Below, in pieces: positions 23,934 to 32,820 of a stretch of DNA of 35,247 nucleotides. The stretch is from Terriglobia bacterium (GTDB taxonomy: Bacteria; Acidobacteriota; Terriglobia; Terriglobales; Acidobacteriaceae): positions 1-35,247 of the forward strand of contig JAIQFF010000037.1 in NCBI GenBank assembly GCA_020073395.1, given 5' to 3'. A model generated the notes under the pieces. That model was not told the origin of the DNA. It searched no databases and was given only the letters and a program-made list of their open reading frames with translations. Every line of letters begins with the position of its first letter. The stretch's first letter is position 1. The position numbers and the translations under genes were made by a program.

Positions 23934-24935
23934 GTGAACGCTCTATATCCATTTTCGATGCAGCCTGCCTTCGATCCGCGTCCCTGGGGCACGCTCGATC
24001 TCTCGCCGATCTATCCCAACCACAAGTTCGAGGAGAAGATCGGCGAAGCCTGGCTGACCGGCGACGCGTGCAAGGTGGCGAACGGGCCATTCAGTGGACA
24101 GTCGCTCTCCGGGTTGAGTTTGAAGTATGGCCGCGAACTGGTGGGAGATGTGCCTGCAGACCCCAACCGTTTTCCCTTGCTCCTGAAATTTTTGTTTCCG
24201 CACGAAAAGCTTTCGGTGCAAGTGCACCCGGATGATGAGGCCGCCCGGCGCGCGGGACAGCCCTGGGGGAAGACCGAGTGTTGGTACGTCGCCCACGCGA
24301 AACCCGGCGCCCAGATTGGATTGGGGCTCAAGCCCGGCGTTACCCGCGACCAATTCGGGCGCGCTATAAGCGAGAAACGCGCCGAGGAGCTGCTGAACTG
24401 GATTAACGTCTTCCCGGGGGAAATGATTTATGTGGCCGGCGGGACCGTGCACACGCTGGGTCCGGGAGCGATCATCGTGGAAACCCAGCAGCAGTCGGAC
24501 ACGACCTATCGTCTCTATGATTATGGACGCCCGCGCGAATTGCATCTGAAAGAAGGGTTGGCCGCCATAAGGGAAAGGGTTGGATCGGGGAAGGTGGTTT
24601 GGCCCGCGCCTTCAAATTTGGATGGCGGCGCCAATCGCCGGGCCCCGCTGATTTCCACGCCTTACTTCGCCGTGGACATGTTCGAACTCAAGCAATCGCA
24701 CTCCTTCCGCACGGACGACGAGAGCGGCAAACGCTCCGTCCAGATTCTGGTGGCGGTCGAAGGCTGCGGAATTGTCGAAGCTACGGGCGCGAATCCGGTT
24801 ACGCTGGCCAGGGGCGATGCCGTGGTCGTGCCCGCGTCGGTCGGCGAATTTCAGGTGCGTCCACAGTGGTCGGTGGAGTTTCTCAAAGCGTACGTGCCCG
24901 GTGGGACAGTTCCGGAGCCTGAGACAAGAATGTAA
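23934..24935 (+). CDS. manA: Mannose-6-phosphate isomerase, class I
   Basis: ManA interconverts fructose-6-phosphate and mannose-6-phosphate, the entry to GDP-mannose. The zinc ligands are present: QVHPDD (96-101, Gln and His), Glu115 in KTECWYV, and His173 in AGGTVHTLGPGAI. LYPFSMQPAFDPRPWGTLDL is the family's N-terminal strand, so I favour the GTG at 23934 over the ATG at 23958. At 333 residues it is of the short (type I small) kind, and ends in a cupin module VQILVAVEGCGIVEATGANP. It is followed by a guanylyltransferase and a phosphomutase in the same direction. Confidence 0.95.
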   Translation: MNALYPFSMQPAFDPRPWGTLDLSPIYPNHKFEEKIGEAWLTGDACKVANGPFSGQSLSGLSLKYGRELVGDVPADPNRFPLLLKFLFPHEKLSVQVHPDDEAARRAGQPWGKTECWYVAHAKPGAQIGLGLKPGVTRDQFGRAISEKRAEELLNWINVFPGEMIYVAGGTVHTLGPGAIIVETQQQSDTTYRLYDYGRPRELHLKEGLAAIRERVGSGKVVWPAPSNLDGGANRRAPLISTPYFAVDMFELKQSHSFRTDDESGKRSVQILVAVEGCGIVEATGANPVTLARGDAVVVPASVGEFQVRPQWSVEFLKAYVPGGTVPEPETRM

Positions 24936-24945
24936 GAGCGATTTC

Positions 24946-25013
24946 AGATTGCAGATTTTTAGATCGCAGATTGAATGCCCGTTTTTCAATGGGCAATCTA
25001 AAATCTGCAATCT
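24946..25013. repeat. Palindromic AGATTGCAGATT repeat in the manA-manC gap
   Basis: The arms agattgcagatttttag (24946-24962) and ctaaaatctgcaatct (24998-25013) are complementary apart from one extra T. The interior holds a second inverted pair tgccc/gggca (24976-24980 and 24991-24995) and a further agattg/caatct. The whole 92-base gap is mostly made of this element. Confidence 0.75.
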
Positions 25014-25027
25014 TCAATTCTTAACCT

Positions 25028-26134
25028 GTGGCTAAGACAAGCTTCCATCCCGTGATCCTCGCAGGCGGCCGCGGCACGCGCTTCTGGCCGCTGAGCCGCC
25101 AGCGTCGTGCCAAGCAATTGCTGGCGCTCGATGGAGCGCAGACCATGATCCAGCAGACAATCTCGCGTTTGCGGCCGCTGGCCTCGCCCGCTCGCTTCTG
25201 GATCATCACCAACCAGCATTTGCGGCGCGAGATCATGCGCCAGCTTCCAAGCCTCAGCCCCAACCAGATTCTCGCCGAACCCGTGGGGCGCAACACGGCG
25301 CCAGCTATTGGTTTGGCTGCGTTCATTCTGCTGAACACCGATCCCGATGCGGTGATTGGCCTGTTCCCTTCCGACCACGTAATCGGTGACGAAAAACGAT
25401 ATCGCGATGTGCTGAAGAAGGGCATTGAGATCGCCGCTGCGGGAGAGAATATTGTGGTACTGGGGATCCGCCCCACGCGCGCCGAGACAGGCTACGGCTA
25501 CATTGAAGCGGGCTCGTCCTTTGAGGGCGATGCGGTTCGCGTCCGCCGCTTCACGGAAAAACCCAACGCCGCGCTCGCCGCCGACTTCGTGACAGCCGGG
25601 AACTACTTCTGGAACAGCGGCATGTTTTTGTGGAGCGCCCGTACCCTGGCTAACGCGCTGCTGGAGCACCTGCCGAAAACCACCGCCTTGCTGAAACAGA
25701 TTGCGGCCACCTTCGGCACGCGCAAGTTTGCCCCAACGTTTGCCCGGCTCTATCCCAAGTGCGAAAACATCAGCATCGATTATGCTGTGCTCGAGCCCCG
25801 CTCCGGCAAGGGAGAGCAGTACTCCAACGTCATTTGCCTTCCCGCCGATTTCGGATGGAATGATCTGGGTTCATGGACCGCCCTGCACGAGCATCACGCA
25901 GCCAGGAGCCGGCCAAAAGATGACAACCTGATCGCCGCGGAAGGATGGTTCACGCTCAACGCCCAGGGGAACTATATCCATGCTCCTGGAAAATTTGTTG
26001 CGGCGTTAGGCGTGAGCAATCTCGTAGTTGTGGAAACGGAAGATGCTCTGCTGATCACCACTCGCGAACAGGCCCAGGACGTCGGGAAAGTAGTGAAGTA
26101 TCTGGATGAGAAGAAGCTGCGCAATCTGGTGTAG
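25028..26134 (+). CDS. manC: Mannose-1-phosphate guanylyltransferase
   Basis: Makes GDP-mannose from mannose-1-phosphate and GTP. The nucleotide-binding motif LAGGRGTRFWPLSR lies at 11-24, with KQLLAL next, and the GMP-binding FTEKP at 175-179 is intact; NYFWNSGMFLWSARTL, SIDYAVLE and FGWNDLGSW are further family marks. At 368 residues it has only the nucleotidyltransferase and short C-terminal part, not the fused isomerase domain of the long form; the isomerase is the separate upstream gene. Starts with a GTG at 25028 straight after the palindrome. Confidence 0.96.
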   Translation: MAKTSFHPVILAGGRGTRFWPLSRQRRAKQLLALDGAQTMIQQTISRLRPLASPARFWIITNQHLRREIMRQLPSLSPNQILAEPVGRNTAPAIGLAAFILLNTDPDAVIGLFPSDHVIGDEKRYRDVLKKGIEIAAAGENIVVLGIRPTRAETGYGYIEAGSSFEGDAVRVRRFTEKPNAALAADFVTAGNYFWNSGMFLWSARTLANALLEHLPKTTALLKQIAATFGTRKFAPTFARLYPKCENISIDYAVLEPRSGKGEQYSNVICLPADFGWNDLGSWTALHEHHAARSRPKDDNLIAAEGWFTLNAQGNYIHAPGKFVAALGVSNLVVVETEDALLITTREQAQDVGKVVKYLDEKKLRNLV

Positions 26135-26136
26135 GA

Positions 26137-26214
26137 CAGTCGTCAGTCGTCGGTCTTCAGTCTTCAGAAAAACCTAAAGACACCGATTTACTGACGACTG
26201 AAGACTGACGACTG
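26137..26214. repeat. Palindromic CAGTCGTCAGTC repeat in the manC-phosphomutase gap
   Basis: cagtcgtcagtc (26137-26148) is the exact reverse complement of gactgacgactg (26203-26214). Inside, cttcagtcttcag (26155-26167) pairs with ctgacgactgaag (26191-26203) in 12 of 13 bases. The arms are made of repeated CAGTCGT/CTTCAGT blocks. The next gene's ATG is only 4 bases from the right arm, so this hairpin could affect its translation. Confidence 0.8.
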
Positions 26215-26217
26215 CTT

Positions 26218-27630
26218 ATGATTAAATTTGGCACCGACGGCTGGCGCGGCATCATTGCCGACGATTTTACTTTCGACAACGTCCGCCGTGTTGCGGGCGG
26301 GATCGCGGCCTATGTGCTGCGGCATGAAGATGCGGCTCGCGGGGTCGTCATCGGCTATGACACGCGCTTTCTCTCGCTGCAGGCTGCCCGGGTCGCGGCC
26401 GAAACCATCGCCGGAGCGGGAATTCCGGTGCAGATCACCTCGGACTCCACCCCGACGCCGGCGATCTCGCTGGCCGTAAAGAGCCAGGGTGCTGCCGGCG
26501 GAGTGGTCGTTACTTCCAGTCACAATCCCTGGAACTGGAATGGCGTTAAGTTCAAAGCCAAGTTTGGCGGGTCGGCCACGCCCGCCATCATGAAGGTGAT
26601 TGAAGAGGAAGTCAGCGCCGGAGCGATGCCCAAAGGGCAATCGGCTTCCATCAAGGAAGTTGACCTCAAACCGGCATACATGGAAGCCATCTCCCGATTC
26701 GCCGATTTTGAACTCATCGCCAAAGCGAAGTTCAGGTTCGCGGTGGATTCGATGTACGGTTCGGGACGCGGCGTGCTGACCAGAATCTTCCAGGATCGGG
26801 GCATCAACTACATCGCCATCCGCCAGGAGTTGAACCCGTTATTTCCCGGAATCAATCCCGAGCCCATCGAGCCGCACGTAGAAATGCTGCGCCAGACCGT
26901 TTTGAAAGAAAGCTGTCATGCCGGGCTGGCAACGGACGGTGATGCAGACCGCATCGGCGCCATCGCCGAAGATGGCAGTTTCGTCGATTCCCACAAATGC
27001 TTCGCCGTCCTTCTACGCTGGGCACTGGAGCGGAAGAAGTGGCCCGGGGACGTGGTGCGCGCCTTCAACACCACCGGCATGGCGGACCGCATCGCCGCCA
27101 GGTATGGACGCAAACTGATCGAGTGTCCCATCGGATTCAAGTACATCGCCGACCTCATGATGGAACACGAAATTGTTGTGGGGGGAGAGGAATCCGGGGG
27201 GATCGGATATTCGCGTTATCTGCCCGAGCGCGACGGCACTCTCAACTGCCTGTTGCTGGCCAACGTGATGGCCGAGGAGCGCAAACCTCTGGGGCAGTTG
27301 GTAGCCGATCTGCAACGAGAGTATGGGCCGCACTACTACGGACGCCGCGATCTGCACATCACGGAAGAGATGAAGCAGAGCGCGATCCAGCGGGCGGGCT
27401 CGGAGCAGACCAACCATCTCGGGCGTTACTCCATCAAAAAGAAGGAAGGGCTGGACGGGATAAAGTTCTTCCTTGAGGCACCCTCGGACGGCAACGGGGC
27501 GGTGCCCTGGGTGCTGTTTCGGATGTCCGGCACCGAGCCGCTGCTACGCGTTTACACCGAGGCGGCATCGCCAGAACTGGTAGCGGAAATTCTTTCCGTG
27601 GCTGAGGCCTTTGTCAGACGCAGGGCTTAG
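26218..27630 (+). CDS. Phosphomannomutase/phosphoglucomutase family enzyme
   Basis: Alpha-D-phosphohexomutase of 470 residues. The phosphorylated active Ser is Ser101 in VVVTSSHNPWNWNGVKFK; the Mg site is DGDADR (240-245); the sugar-binding loop is GGEESGGIG and the phosphate-binding loop RMSGTEPLLRVY near the C terminus. These are shared by PMM, PGM and GlmM-type enzymes. Its place directly after manA and manC makes phosphomannomutase (mannose-6-P to mannose-1-P, the middle step to GDP-mannose) the best guess, with phosphoglucomutase also possible. No ribosome binding site shows, because a palindrome abuts the ATG. Confidence 0.9.
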   Translation: MIKFGTDGWRGIIADDFTFDNVRRVAGGIAAYVLRHEDAARGVVIGYDTRFLSLQAARVAAETIAGAGIPVQITSDSTPTPAISLAVKSQGAAGGVVVTSSHNPWNWNGVKFKAKFGGSATPAIMKVIEEEVSAGAMPKGQSASIKEVDLKPAYMEAISRFADFELIAKAKFRFAVDSMYGSGRGVLTRIFQDRGINYIAIRQELNPLFPGINPEPIEPHVEMLRQTVLKESCHAGLATDGDADRIGAIAEDGSFVDSHKCFAVLLRWALERKKWPGDVVRAFNTTGMADRIAARYGRKLIECPIGFKYIADLMMEHEIVVGGEESGGIGYSRYLPERDGTLNCLLLANVMAEERKPLGQLVADLQREYGPHYYGRRDLHITEEMKQSAIQRAGSEQTNHLGRYSIKKKEGLDGIKFFLEAPSDGNGAVPWVLFRMSGTEPLLRVYTEAASPELVAEILSVAEAFVRRRA

Positions 27631-27725
27631 GGGACGACCGTTGAAAACGCGGAAGACACTGATAAGCATTGGACTTCCGGGTGTCGCATTTCGTTTTCGG
27701 CGATACGATAATCAATCGGGCCAAC

Positions 27726-28895
27726 ATGGTTTCAGCAGCCGCCACCGTCCCTGTCCCCGCCGACTCGCCTGAGGCGCGGCGTTACAACCGCATCCGGCGG
27801 TGGCTGGGTATTGCCGACTTTGTTCTCGGATTGGTCCTGATGATTGTGCTCCTGGCCACGGGGTGGAGCGGCGCTCTCCGGGACATCGCCTACGAAGCCA
27901 CATTTCAGCATTACAGCCTGGCTTTGTTCCTTTACCTGCTGATGCTCATGGTGCTGGTCAAAGTGCTGGGACTGGGCCTGGACTACTACAGTTTTCGTCT
28001 CGAACACCGCTATCACCTTTCCAATATGCGGCTGCGCGCCTGGCTCTGGGACGAGGGCAAAGGCTTTCTGGTGGGCCTTGTTCTGGCCGGGATCGTGGCC
28101 GAATTGCTGTATTTCATCATGCGCCAGGCGCCACAGCACTGGTGGCTGATTGCCTGGGCGGCGTTCCTGGGACTATTCGTGTTGCTGGCCCAACTAGCTC
28201 CGGTGGTTCTGTTTCCGATCTTTCACAAATTTGCGCCCCTGGAAAATGAGGAATTGAAGACGCGGCTGGTAAAGTTGGGTGAGCGTGCCGGCACCCGGGT
28301 CCGCGGGGTTTACCAATGGAAGCTCTCGGAAAAGAGCAAGAAGGCAAATGCGGCCCTCACCGGGCTGGGCAACACTCGCCGCATCATTCTCGCCGACACC
28401 CTGCTGGCGAACTATTCCACCGATGAGATCGAAGCCGTTATGGCCCACGAACTGGGCCACCACGTACACCGCCATATCTTCAAGAGCATCCTGGTGCAGG
28501 CAGCGGTCACATTTGTTGGGTTCTGGGCGGCCAATGGGGTCTTGCACTACGCGGTGGACCGGCAGCACATGTTTGAGACCCTCTCCGATTTTGCCAATCT
28601 GCCGTTATTGATGCTGGTGGCAACCACCTTGTCGTTCCTGGTGCTGCCGCTGCTCAATGCGTACTCCCGTTTTAATGAACGCCAGGCGGACCGCTACGCC
28701 TTCCGCTCCATCCCCACGGTCGAGCCCTTTGTTTCTGCCATGAATAAACTCGCCGAGCAAAACCTGGCAGAACGTTCCCCTGCCCCCTGGGTGGAATGGC
28801 TTTTTCACTCCCATCCAGCCATTTCACGGCGGGTAGCGGCGGCACAGGCTTGGGCGAAGGCAGCGCCGGCGGCTTCAGATCACCGACCCGCGTAG
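27726..28895 (+). CDS. M48 family membrane metallopeptidase (Ste24/CAAX protease-like)
   Basis: A 389-residue multi-span zinc protease. The catalytic HExxH is HELGH at 241-245 in AVMAHELGHHVHRHI; the third ligand is Glu318 in FNERQADRYAF. Membrane spans at roughly 30-48, 64-83, 114-131, 140-165, 253-272 and 293-311 give the Ste24-type layout, including PIFHKFAPLENEEL before the catalytic domain. Eukaryotic relatives trim prenylated CAAX proteins; bacterial roles are unclear. The ATG at 27726 is preferred over a TTG at 27669. It ends SDHRPA, and is 95 bases after the phosphomutase stop, possibly co-transcribed. Confidence 0.9.
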   Translation: MVSAAATVPVPADSPEARRYNRIRRWLGIADFVLGLVLMIVLLATGWSGALRDIAYEATFQHYSLALFLYLLMLMVLVKVLGLGLDYYSFRLEHRYHLSNMRLRAWLWDEGKGFLVGLVLAGIVAELLYFIMRQAPQHWWLIAWAAFLGLFVLLAQLAPVVLFPIFHKFAPLENEELKTRLVKLGERAGTRVRGVYQWKLSEKSKKANAALTGLGNTRRIILADTLLANYSTDEIEAVMAHELGHHVHRHIFKSILVQAAVTFVGFWAANGVLHYAVDRQHMFETLSDFANLPLLMLVATTLSFLVLPLLNAYSRFNERQADRYAFRSIPTVEPFVSAMNKLAEQNLAERSPAPWVEWLFHSHPAISRRVAAAQAWAKAAPAASDHRPA

Positions 28896-29083
28896 GCACC
28901 GGTCAACTCCTCGTCACCCCCTCCGTGAACGGCCATTTCTAACGTTAAATCAATTATAATCAACAACTTAAATGTTTTATCTCCCGGCCTCTCCCCAACT
29001 CAGCCGGATTCTGGGACAATAGTCCATACTAATTAGCTGGGGCATTTACTGCCTTCTCATTCCCGGCTGACAAGCAGGCTTCT
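28896..29083. other. AT-rich promoter region
   Basis: The stretch 28940-28990 is much richer in A and T than the rest of the window. It includes TATAAT at 28955-28960, a likely -10 for the downstream RMD1-like gene, but the -35 at the right spacing (gccatt) is poor. Nothing else was recognised in the gap. Confidence 0.35.
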
Positions 29084-30229
29084 ATGGCTTTGGACTCCGA
29101 AATCATCCTTCACCTGCCTGAGACTGACCGTATGGCGCGGACCGCGGCAGAGCCCGCGTTGCGCGGGTCTGTCCTCGTTCTCATCCAGTTCGACGTTTGC
29201 GAAGAAATCCGGCTCGACGAGCTGCGGCAGATCTTCGGTGCCCGCACTCTGGAGCAGCCTAGCTTCAAGCATCCCGCTCCGGGGTACGTTCGCTATCAGC
29301 GGCCCCCTGTGGTCGAGCCCATTGAACCCCTGATCCTGGACAGTGGCGAGCGGCTCGAAGGTCAGATCAAGTATTACGACTACGGCGTGCTGAGCGTGGT
29401 CTTCGAGCTGCCTTTTTCCGGCGACTGGGACACCCTGGTTCAAATGGGCAGCCGCTGGGTTTGGGACGTGGACTTTGAGAAGCACGCATCCCGAATCGCG
29501 CGCCAGAAGCTGGAGCGGGCAGCGCCGGCCCTGGTCAAGCCCTATTCGGAGTGGTTGAGTGAAGACTACTTTATTTTCCACGTCAGGGAGATTGCCGGCT
29601 CTCCCTCCGCCTCCGAGTTGTGCGCCTCCCACGGGGGAAGTATCGCGCAAATCGTGCGTGGAGAAACGGCCCAGCTTTCTGACGGCGAGCGCAACGAGAT
29701 TCTTCAATCCCGCATTTCTTATTATCCGAATGACCTGGCGGTAATCGGCTGGAACGCCGCTTTCCTCTACGACAGTCAGGCCGGCGCCGAGACCGCCATC
29801 CAGCTTCTGGAGTACGCCAATTCGCAGTTGCTGGAATTCCGCCACTATGACGAACTGCTCACCCGCGAACTGGGGATTGTGTATGCTGGCCTGGACAAAG
29901 GCACAGGAATGCTGGCCCGCTGGCGCCTGGCCCGGGCCGCAACCAATCTGCACACTGTCCTGCTCGACGTAAACGAATTGACTGAACGTGCCGACAACGC
30001 CATCAAGTTTCTCAGCGACATGTTTTCCGCCCGCCTGTATAAGCTGGCGGCAGCCAAGGTCGGCGTGCCCGACTACAAAGACCTGGTCACCCAGAAACTC
30101 CAAACCGCCGAGGACCTCTATCGCTTCATGGTGGACCAGTTCAACCAGAGCCGCGCCTTCGTGCTCGAACTTATGGTGGTGATCATCCTGGTCATCGAAC
30201 TGGTCTTCTTCTTCGGCGGCAAGGTTTAA
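29084..30229 (+). CDS. RMD1/DUF155-like tail-anchored protein
   Basis: A 381-residue cytoplasmic protein with one C-terminal hydrophobic helix at about 358-378 (LELMVVIILVIELVFFF). The central region with GVLSVVFELPF, EDYFIFHV and the SRISYYPNDLAVIGWNAAFLYD segment, then the long helical LLEFRHYDELLTRELG, LDVNELTERADNAIKFLSDM and DLYRFMVDQFNQSRAF, fits the RMD1/YagE (DUF155) family, whose eukaryotic members act in mitochondrial translation or are tied to membrane translation. Bacterial function is unknown. ATG at 29084 follows a weak agcagg. It ends 2 bases before an inverted-repeat element. Confidence 0.6.
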   Translation: MALDSEIILHLPETDRMARTAAEPALRGSVLVLIQFDVCEEIRLDELRQIFGARTLEQPSFKHPAPGYVRYQRPPVVEPIEPLILDSGERLEGQIKYYDYGVLSVVFELPFSGDWDTLVQMGSRWVWDVDFEKHASRIARQKLERAAPALVKPYSEWLSEDYFIFHVREIAGSPSASELCASHGGSIAQIVRGETAQLSDGERNEILQSRISYYPNDLAVIGWNAAFLYDSQAGAETAIQLLEYANSQLLEFRHYDELLTRELGIVYAGLDKGTGMLARWRLARAATNLHTVLLDVNELTERADNAIKFLSDMFSARLYKLAAAKVGVPDYKDLVTQKLQTAEDLYRFMVDQFNQSRAFVLELMVVIILVIELVFFFGGKV

Positions 30230-30230
30230 A

Positions 30231-30319
30231 TGTAGGCGCGAGCTTCCCGCTCGTGCCGGGGCCACCAATCATTTAGCATCATTGGATGAGGACGCACGGG
30301 CGGGACGCCTGCGCCCACA
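30231..30319. repeat. Inverted-repeat element ahead of the first SDR gene
   Basis: The 26-base ends (30231-30256 and 30294-30319) match in 21 of 26 positions as inverted repeats. Inside is ccaat/attgg. The left end starts tgtaggcg, resembling the two elements further downstream at 31897 and 32821. The 89-bp unit ends 19 bases before the next gene's start. Confidence 0.6.
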
Positions 30320-30337
30320 TTAAGTTCAGGGAGGAAC

Positions 30338-31090
30338 ATGCGGGGACTCAAGGGCAAGCGCGTCCTGATCACCGGAGGGGCAAGCGGAATCGGCGCCGCA
30401 ACTGCCGCGCGCTTTCTGGAAGAAGGGTCAGCCGTGGTGGTGCTCGATCGCGACGCCAAGGGCCGCGCGCAAATTCTGTCGCAGCTGCCGAAATTGGCCG
30501 GTGCAGTGGACGCAGACGTCTCCAGTCTGAAACAAGTTGTAGAAGGATTTGTCGAGGCCGTGCGCCTGCTGGGCGGGGTGGATGTGCTGATCAACAACGC
30601 CGGCATCAGCATTCGCCACAACTTCCTCGACATCACTCCCGAAGAGTGGGACAAAGTAATCGCGGTCAACCTCACCGGCGTCTTTTACATGGCGCAGACC
30701 GCGGCCCGGCACATGTGGGAGCGCGGCAGCGGCGTCATTCTGCAGACGGCCTCCACCAACGGCCTGGTCGGCCAACCATACTATGCCGACTACAATGCCA
30801 CGAAAGCGGGTGTGATCGAGCTGACCAAGTCCATGGCCCTGGAACTCGCGCCCAAAGTTCGCGTGTGCGCCATCGCGCCGGGATACGTGCTCACCCCCAT
30901 GCAGCGTGCCGAATATACCGATGAGATGCTGGATGCGGTAAACCGGAAAGTTCCCCTGGGACGCCACGCCCAGCCACAAGAGATCGCGGCCCTGTTTGCG
31001 TTTCTGGCCTCCGACGATGCCGCATACATCACCGGCCACGTGTACACCATTGACGGCGCGGAAACCGCGGGAGGCCTGGCCAGCCGCTGA
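30338..31090 (+). CDS. Short-chain dehydrogenase/reductase (SDR) 1
   Basis: A 250-residue classical SDR. The cofactor motif TGGASGIG is at 12-19, NNAG at 86-89, Asn111 in NLTG, catalytic Ser139 in TASTNG, and YNATK (Tyr152, Lys156). Asp37 in VVVLDRD at the end of strand 2 points to NAD(H). The C-terminal part, with GYVLTPM and VYTIDGAETAG, is normal for the family. These enzymes interconvert alcohols and ketones; the substrate is unknown. The ggagg at 30330 is 4 bases from the ATG. It is first in a run of three SDR genes. Confidence 0.92.
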   Translation: MRGLKGKRVLITGGASGIGAATAARFLEEGSAVVVLDRDAKGRAQILSQLPKLAGAVDADVSSLKQVVEGFVEAVRLLGGVDVLINNAGISIRHNFLDITPEEWDKVIAVNLTGVFYMAQTAARHMWERGSGVILQTASTNGLVGQPYYADYNATKAGVIELTKSMALELAPKVRVCAIAPGYVLTPMQRAEYTDEMLDAVNRKVPLGRHAQPQEIAALFAFLASDDAAYITGHVYTIDGAETAGGLASR

Positions 31091-31116
31091 AGAAATGGGC
31101 GACCGAGAAAAAATTC

Positions 31117-31893
31117 ATGCCGAAGAATCAGCTCGACGGCAAAACCGCTCTCATCACGGGTGCCGCTTCCGGCATTGGAAAGACGACGGCCATCCTCTTC
31201 GCCCGCGAAGGCGCCTCGGTTGTCCTCACTGACATAAATGAATCGGCCGGGCACACTGTAGCCGCCGAAATCACACAGCTGGGCGGCCGCGCCATATTCG
31301 AGCCCGGAGACGTCACCAGCGCCGCCCACTGCCAGCACGTCGCCGCACGTGCCGTCCGCGAATTTGGCGGCATCCACATCCTGTTCAACAATGCAGGTAT
31401 CATTCGACGCGCTGCCGTGACCGAACTCAGCGAGGCCGATTGGGACCGGGTAATGGCGGTGAACGTGAAATCCATGTTTCTGATGTCGCGCCAGGTCATC
31501 CCCGTCATGGCGTCGTCCGGCGGAGGCTCCATCATCAACACCGCTTCCGGCTGGGGTCTTGCCGGCGGACCCAGAGCTGCCGTGTATTGCGCATCCAAAG
31601 GAGCGGTGGTCCTGTTGACCAAGGCCATGGCGATCGATCACGGCCCGCAGAATATTCGCGTAAACTGCATCTGCCCCGGCGACACCGATACCGCCATGCT
31701 GCGCAACGAGGCCCAGCAACTGGGAGAGCCCAGGGATAAGTTCCTGGCGGAATCAGCGAAGAGGCCGCTGGGACGGGTTGGCAAGCCGGAAGAAATCGCG
31801 CAAGCCGCTCTATTTCTGGCCAGTGAAGCGTCGTCATTCGTAACCGGAACGGCGCTGGTCGTGGACGGCGGAGGCTTGGCCGGGTCAGCCTAG
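31117..31893 (+). CDS. Short-chain dehydrogenase/reductase (SDR) 2
   Basis: A 258-residue classical SDR with TGAASGIG at 14-21, NNAG at 91-94, Ser144 in NTASGWG, and YCASK (Tyr157, Lys161). Asp39 in VVLTDIN at the end of strand 2 again suggests NAD(H). The segment LLTKAMAIDHGPQNIRVNCI is almost the same as in the third SDR, so the two look like paralogues from duplication. It follows SDR1 by 26 bases and is likely on the same transcript. The ribosome binding site is weak (gagaaaaa). An element of 134 bases follows before the third SDR. Confidence 0.92.
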   Translation: MPKNQLDGKTALITGAASGIGKTTAILFAREGASVVLTDINESAGHTVAAEITQLGGRAIFEPGDVTSAAHCQHVAARAVREFGGIHILFNNAGIIRRAAVTELSEADWDRVMAVNVKSMFLMSRQVIPVMASSGGGSIINTASGWGLAGGPRAAVYCASKGAVVLLTKAMAIDHGPQNIRVNCICPGDTDTAMLRNEAQQLGEPRDKFLAESAKRPLGRVGKPEEIAQAALFLASEASSFVTGTALVVDGGGLAGSA

Positions 31894-31896
31894 CTC

Positions 31897-32030
31897 GCGT
31901 AGGGACGGACGCCTCGTCCGCCCAGCGGAGCGAAGCTCCGCGCGGTTTTTCCTGCTTTCTGCCATTTGGCGAGCAGCGCTCGCCCGCCTGGGTCCTGGGC
32001 GAAGTCGTAAGGAGGGCATCGGGCCTGCGC
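31897..32030. repeat. 134-bp GTAGG element, copy 1
   Basis: Starts gcgtagggacggacg and ends gggcctgcgc, with short inverted ends (gcgyagg). Internally it has agcggagcgaagctccgc and ggcgagcagcgctcgcc hairpins. The same three blocks occur in copy 2 at 32821. It sits between the second and third SDR genes. Confidence 0.6.
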
Positions 32031-32048
32031 AAGTCGGGAAGGTTTCGT

Positions 32049-32810
32049 ATGCGTCTGCAAAACAAAGTCGCCCTCATCACCGGCGGCACTTCGGGCATCG
32101 GCGAAGCTACCGCCATCCTCTTCGCCAAAGAAGGCGCCAAGATCGCCATCACGGGGCGCAACGAGAAGCGTGGCCACGCGGTCACCGAACGGATCCTGGA
32201 AGGTGGCGGGCGGGCCCTCTTCCTGCGTACCGACGTTCGCAAGGCCAACGAATGCCGCCGTGCCGTCGATGAAACCGTAAGCGCCTTCGGACGCCTCGAC
32301 ATCCTGTTCAACAATGCCGGCATTTTCTATCCTCATACCACGCTCGATTGCAGCGAGGAAGAATGGGACCTGCAAATTGACGTGAACCTGAAAGGCACTT
32401 TCCTGATGTCGAAATTCGCTCTGCCCGGCATGATCGAGCGGCGCAGTGGTGTGATCATCAACAACAGTTCGGGCTGGGGAATTGTAGGCGGCGATGCTGC
32501 CATCGCGTACTGTGCCTCGAAAGGCGGCGTTGTGCTCCTCACAAAAGCCATGGCCATCGATCATGGCCGCCAGGGGATCCGCGTAAACTGCATCTGCCCG
32601 GGCGACGTGGACACGCCCATGCTGCCGGAAGACGCCCGCATGCGCGGCCAGAAATGGGAGGACTATCTGGCAGGCTGCAGCAATCGTCCGCTGGGACGGA
32701 TCGGCACTCCCGACGAGATCGCAAAAGCCGCGCTGTTCCTGGCATCGGACGATTCGTCGTTCATGACGGGAGCAACGCTGGTGGTAGACGGCGGAGGCAT
32801 CGCAGACTAG
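32049..32810 (+). CDS. Short-chain dehydrogenase/reductase (SDR) 3
   Basis: A 253-residue classical SDR: TGGTSGIG at 11-18, NNAG at 88-91, catalytic Ser141 in NNSSGWG, and YCASK (Tyr154, Lys158). The end of strand 2 is ITGRNEK rather than an acidic residue, so NADP(H) is more likely than in its neighbours. LLTKAMAIDHG and IRVNCICPGD are shared word for word with SDR2. GGAAGG stands before the ATG. It is flanked on both sides by copies of the same repeat, so it may have been duplicated or moved with them (inference). Confidence 0.92.
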   Translation: MRLQNKVALITGGTSGIGEATAILFAKEGAKIAITGRNEKRGHAVTERILEGGGRALFLRTDVRKANECRRAVDETVSAFGRLDILFNNAGIFYPHTTLDCSEEEWDLQIDVNLKGTFLMSKFALPGMIERRSGVIINNSSGWGIVGGDAAIAYCASKGGVVLLTKAMAIDHGRQGIRVNCICPGDVDTPMLPEDARMRGQKWEDYLAGCSNRPLGRIGTPDEIAKAALFLASDDSSFMTGATLVVDGGGIAD

Positions 32811-32820
32811 CGCGGGACTC

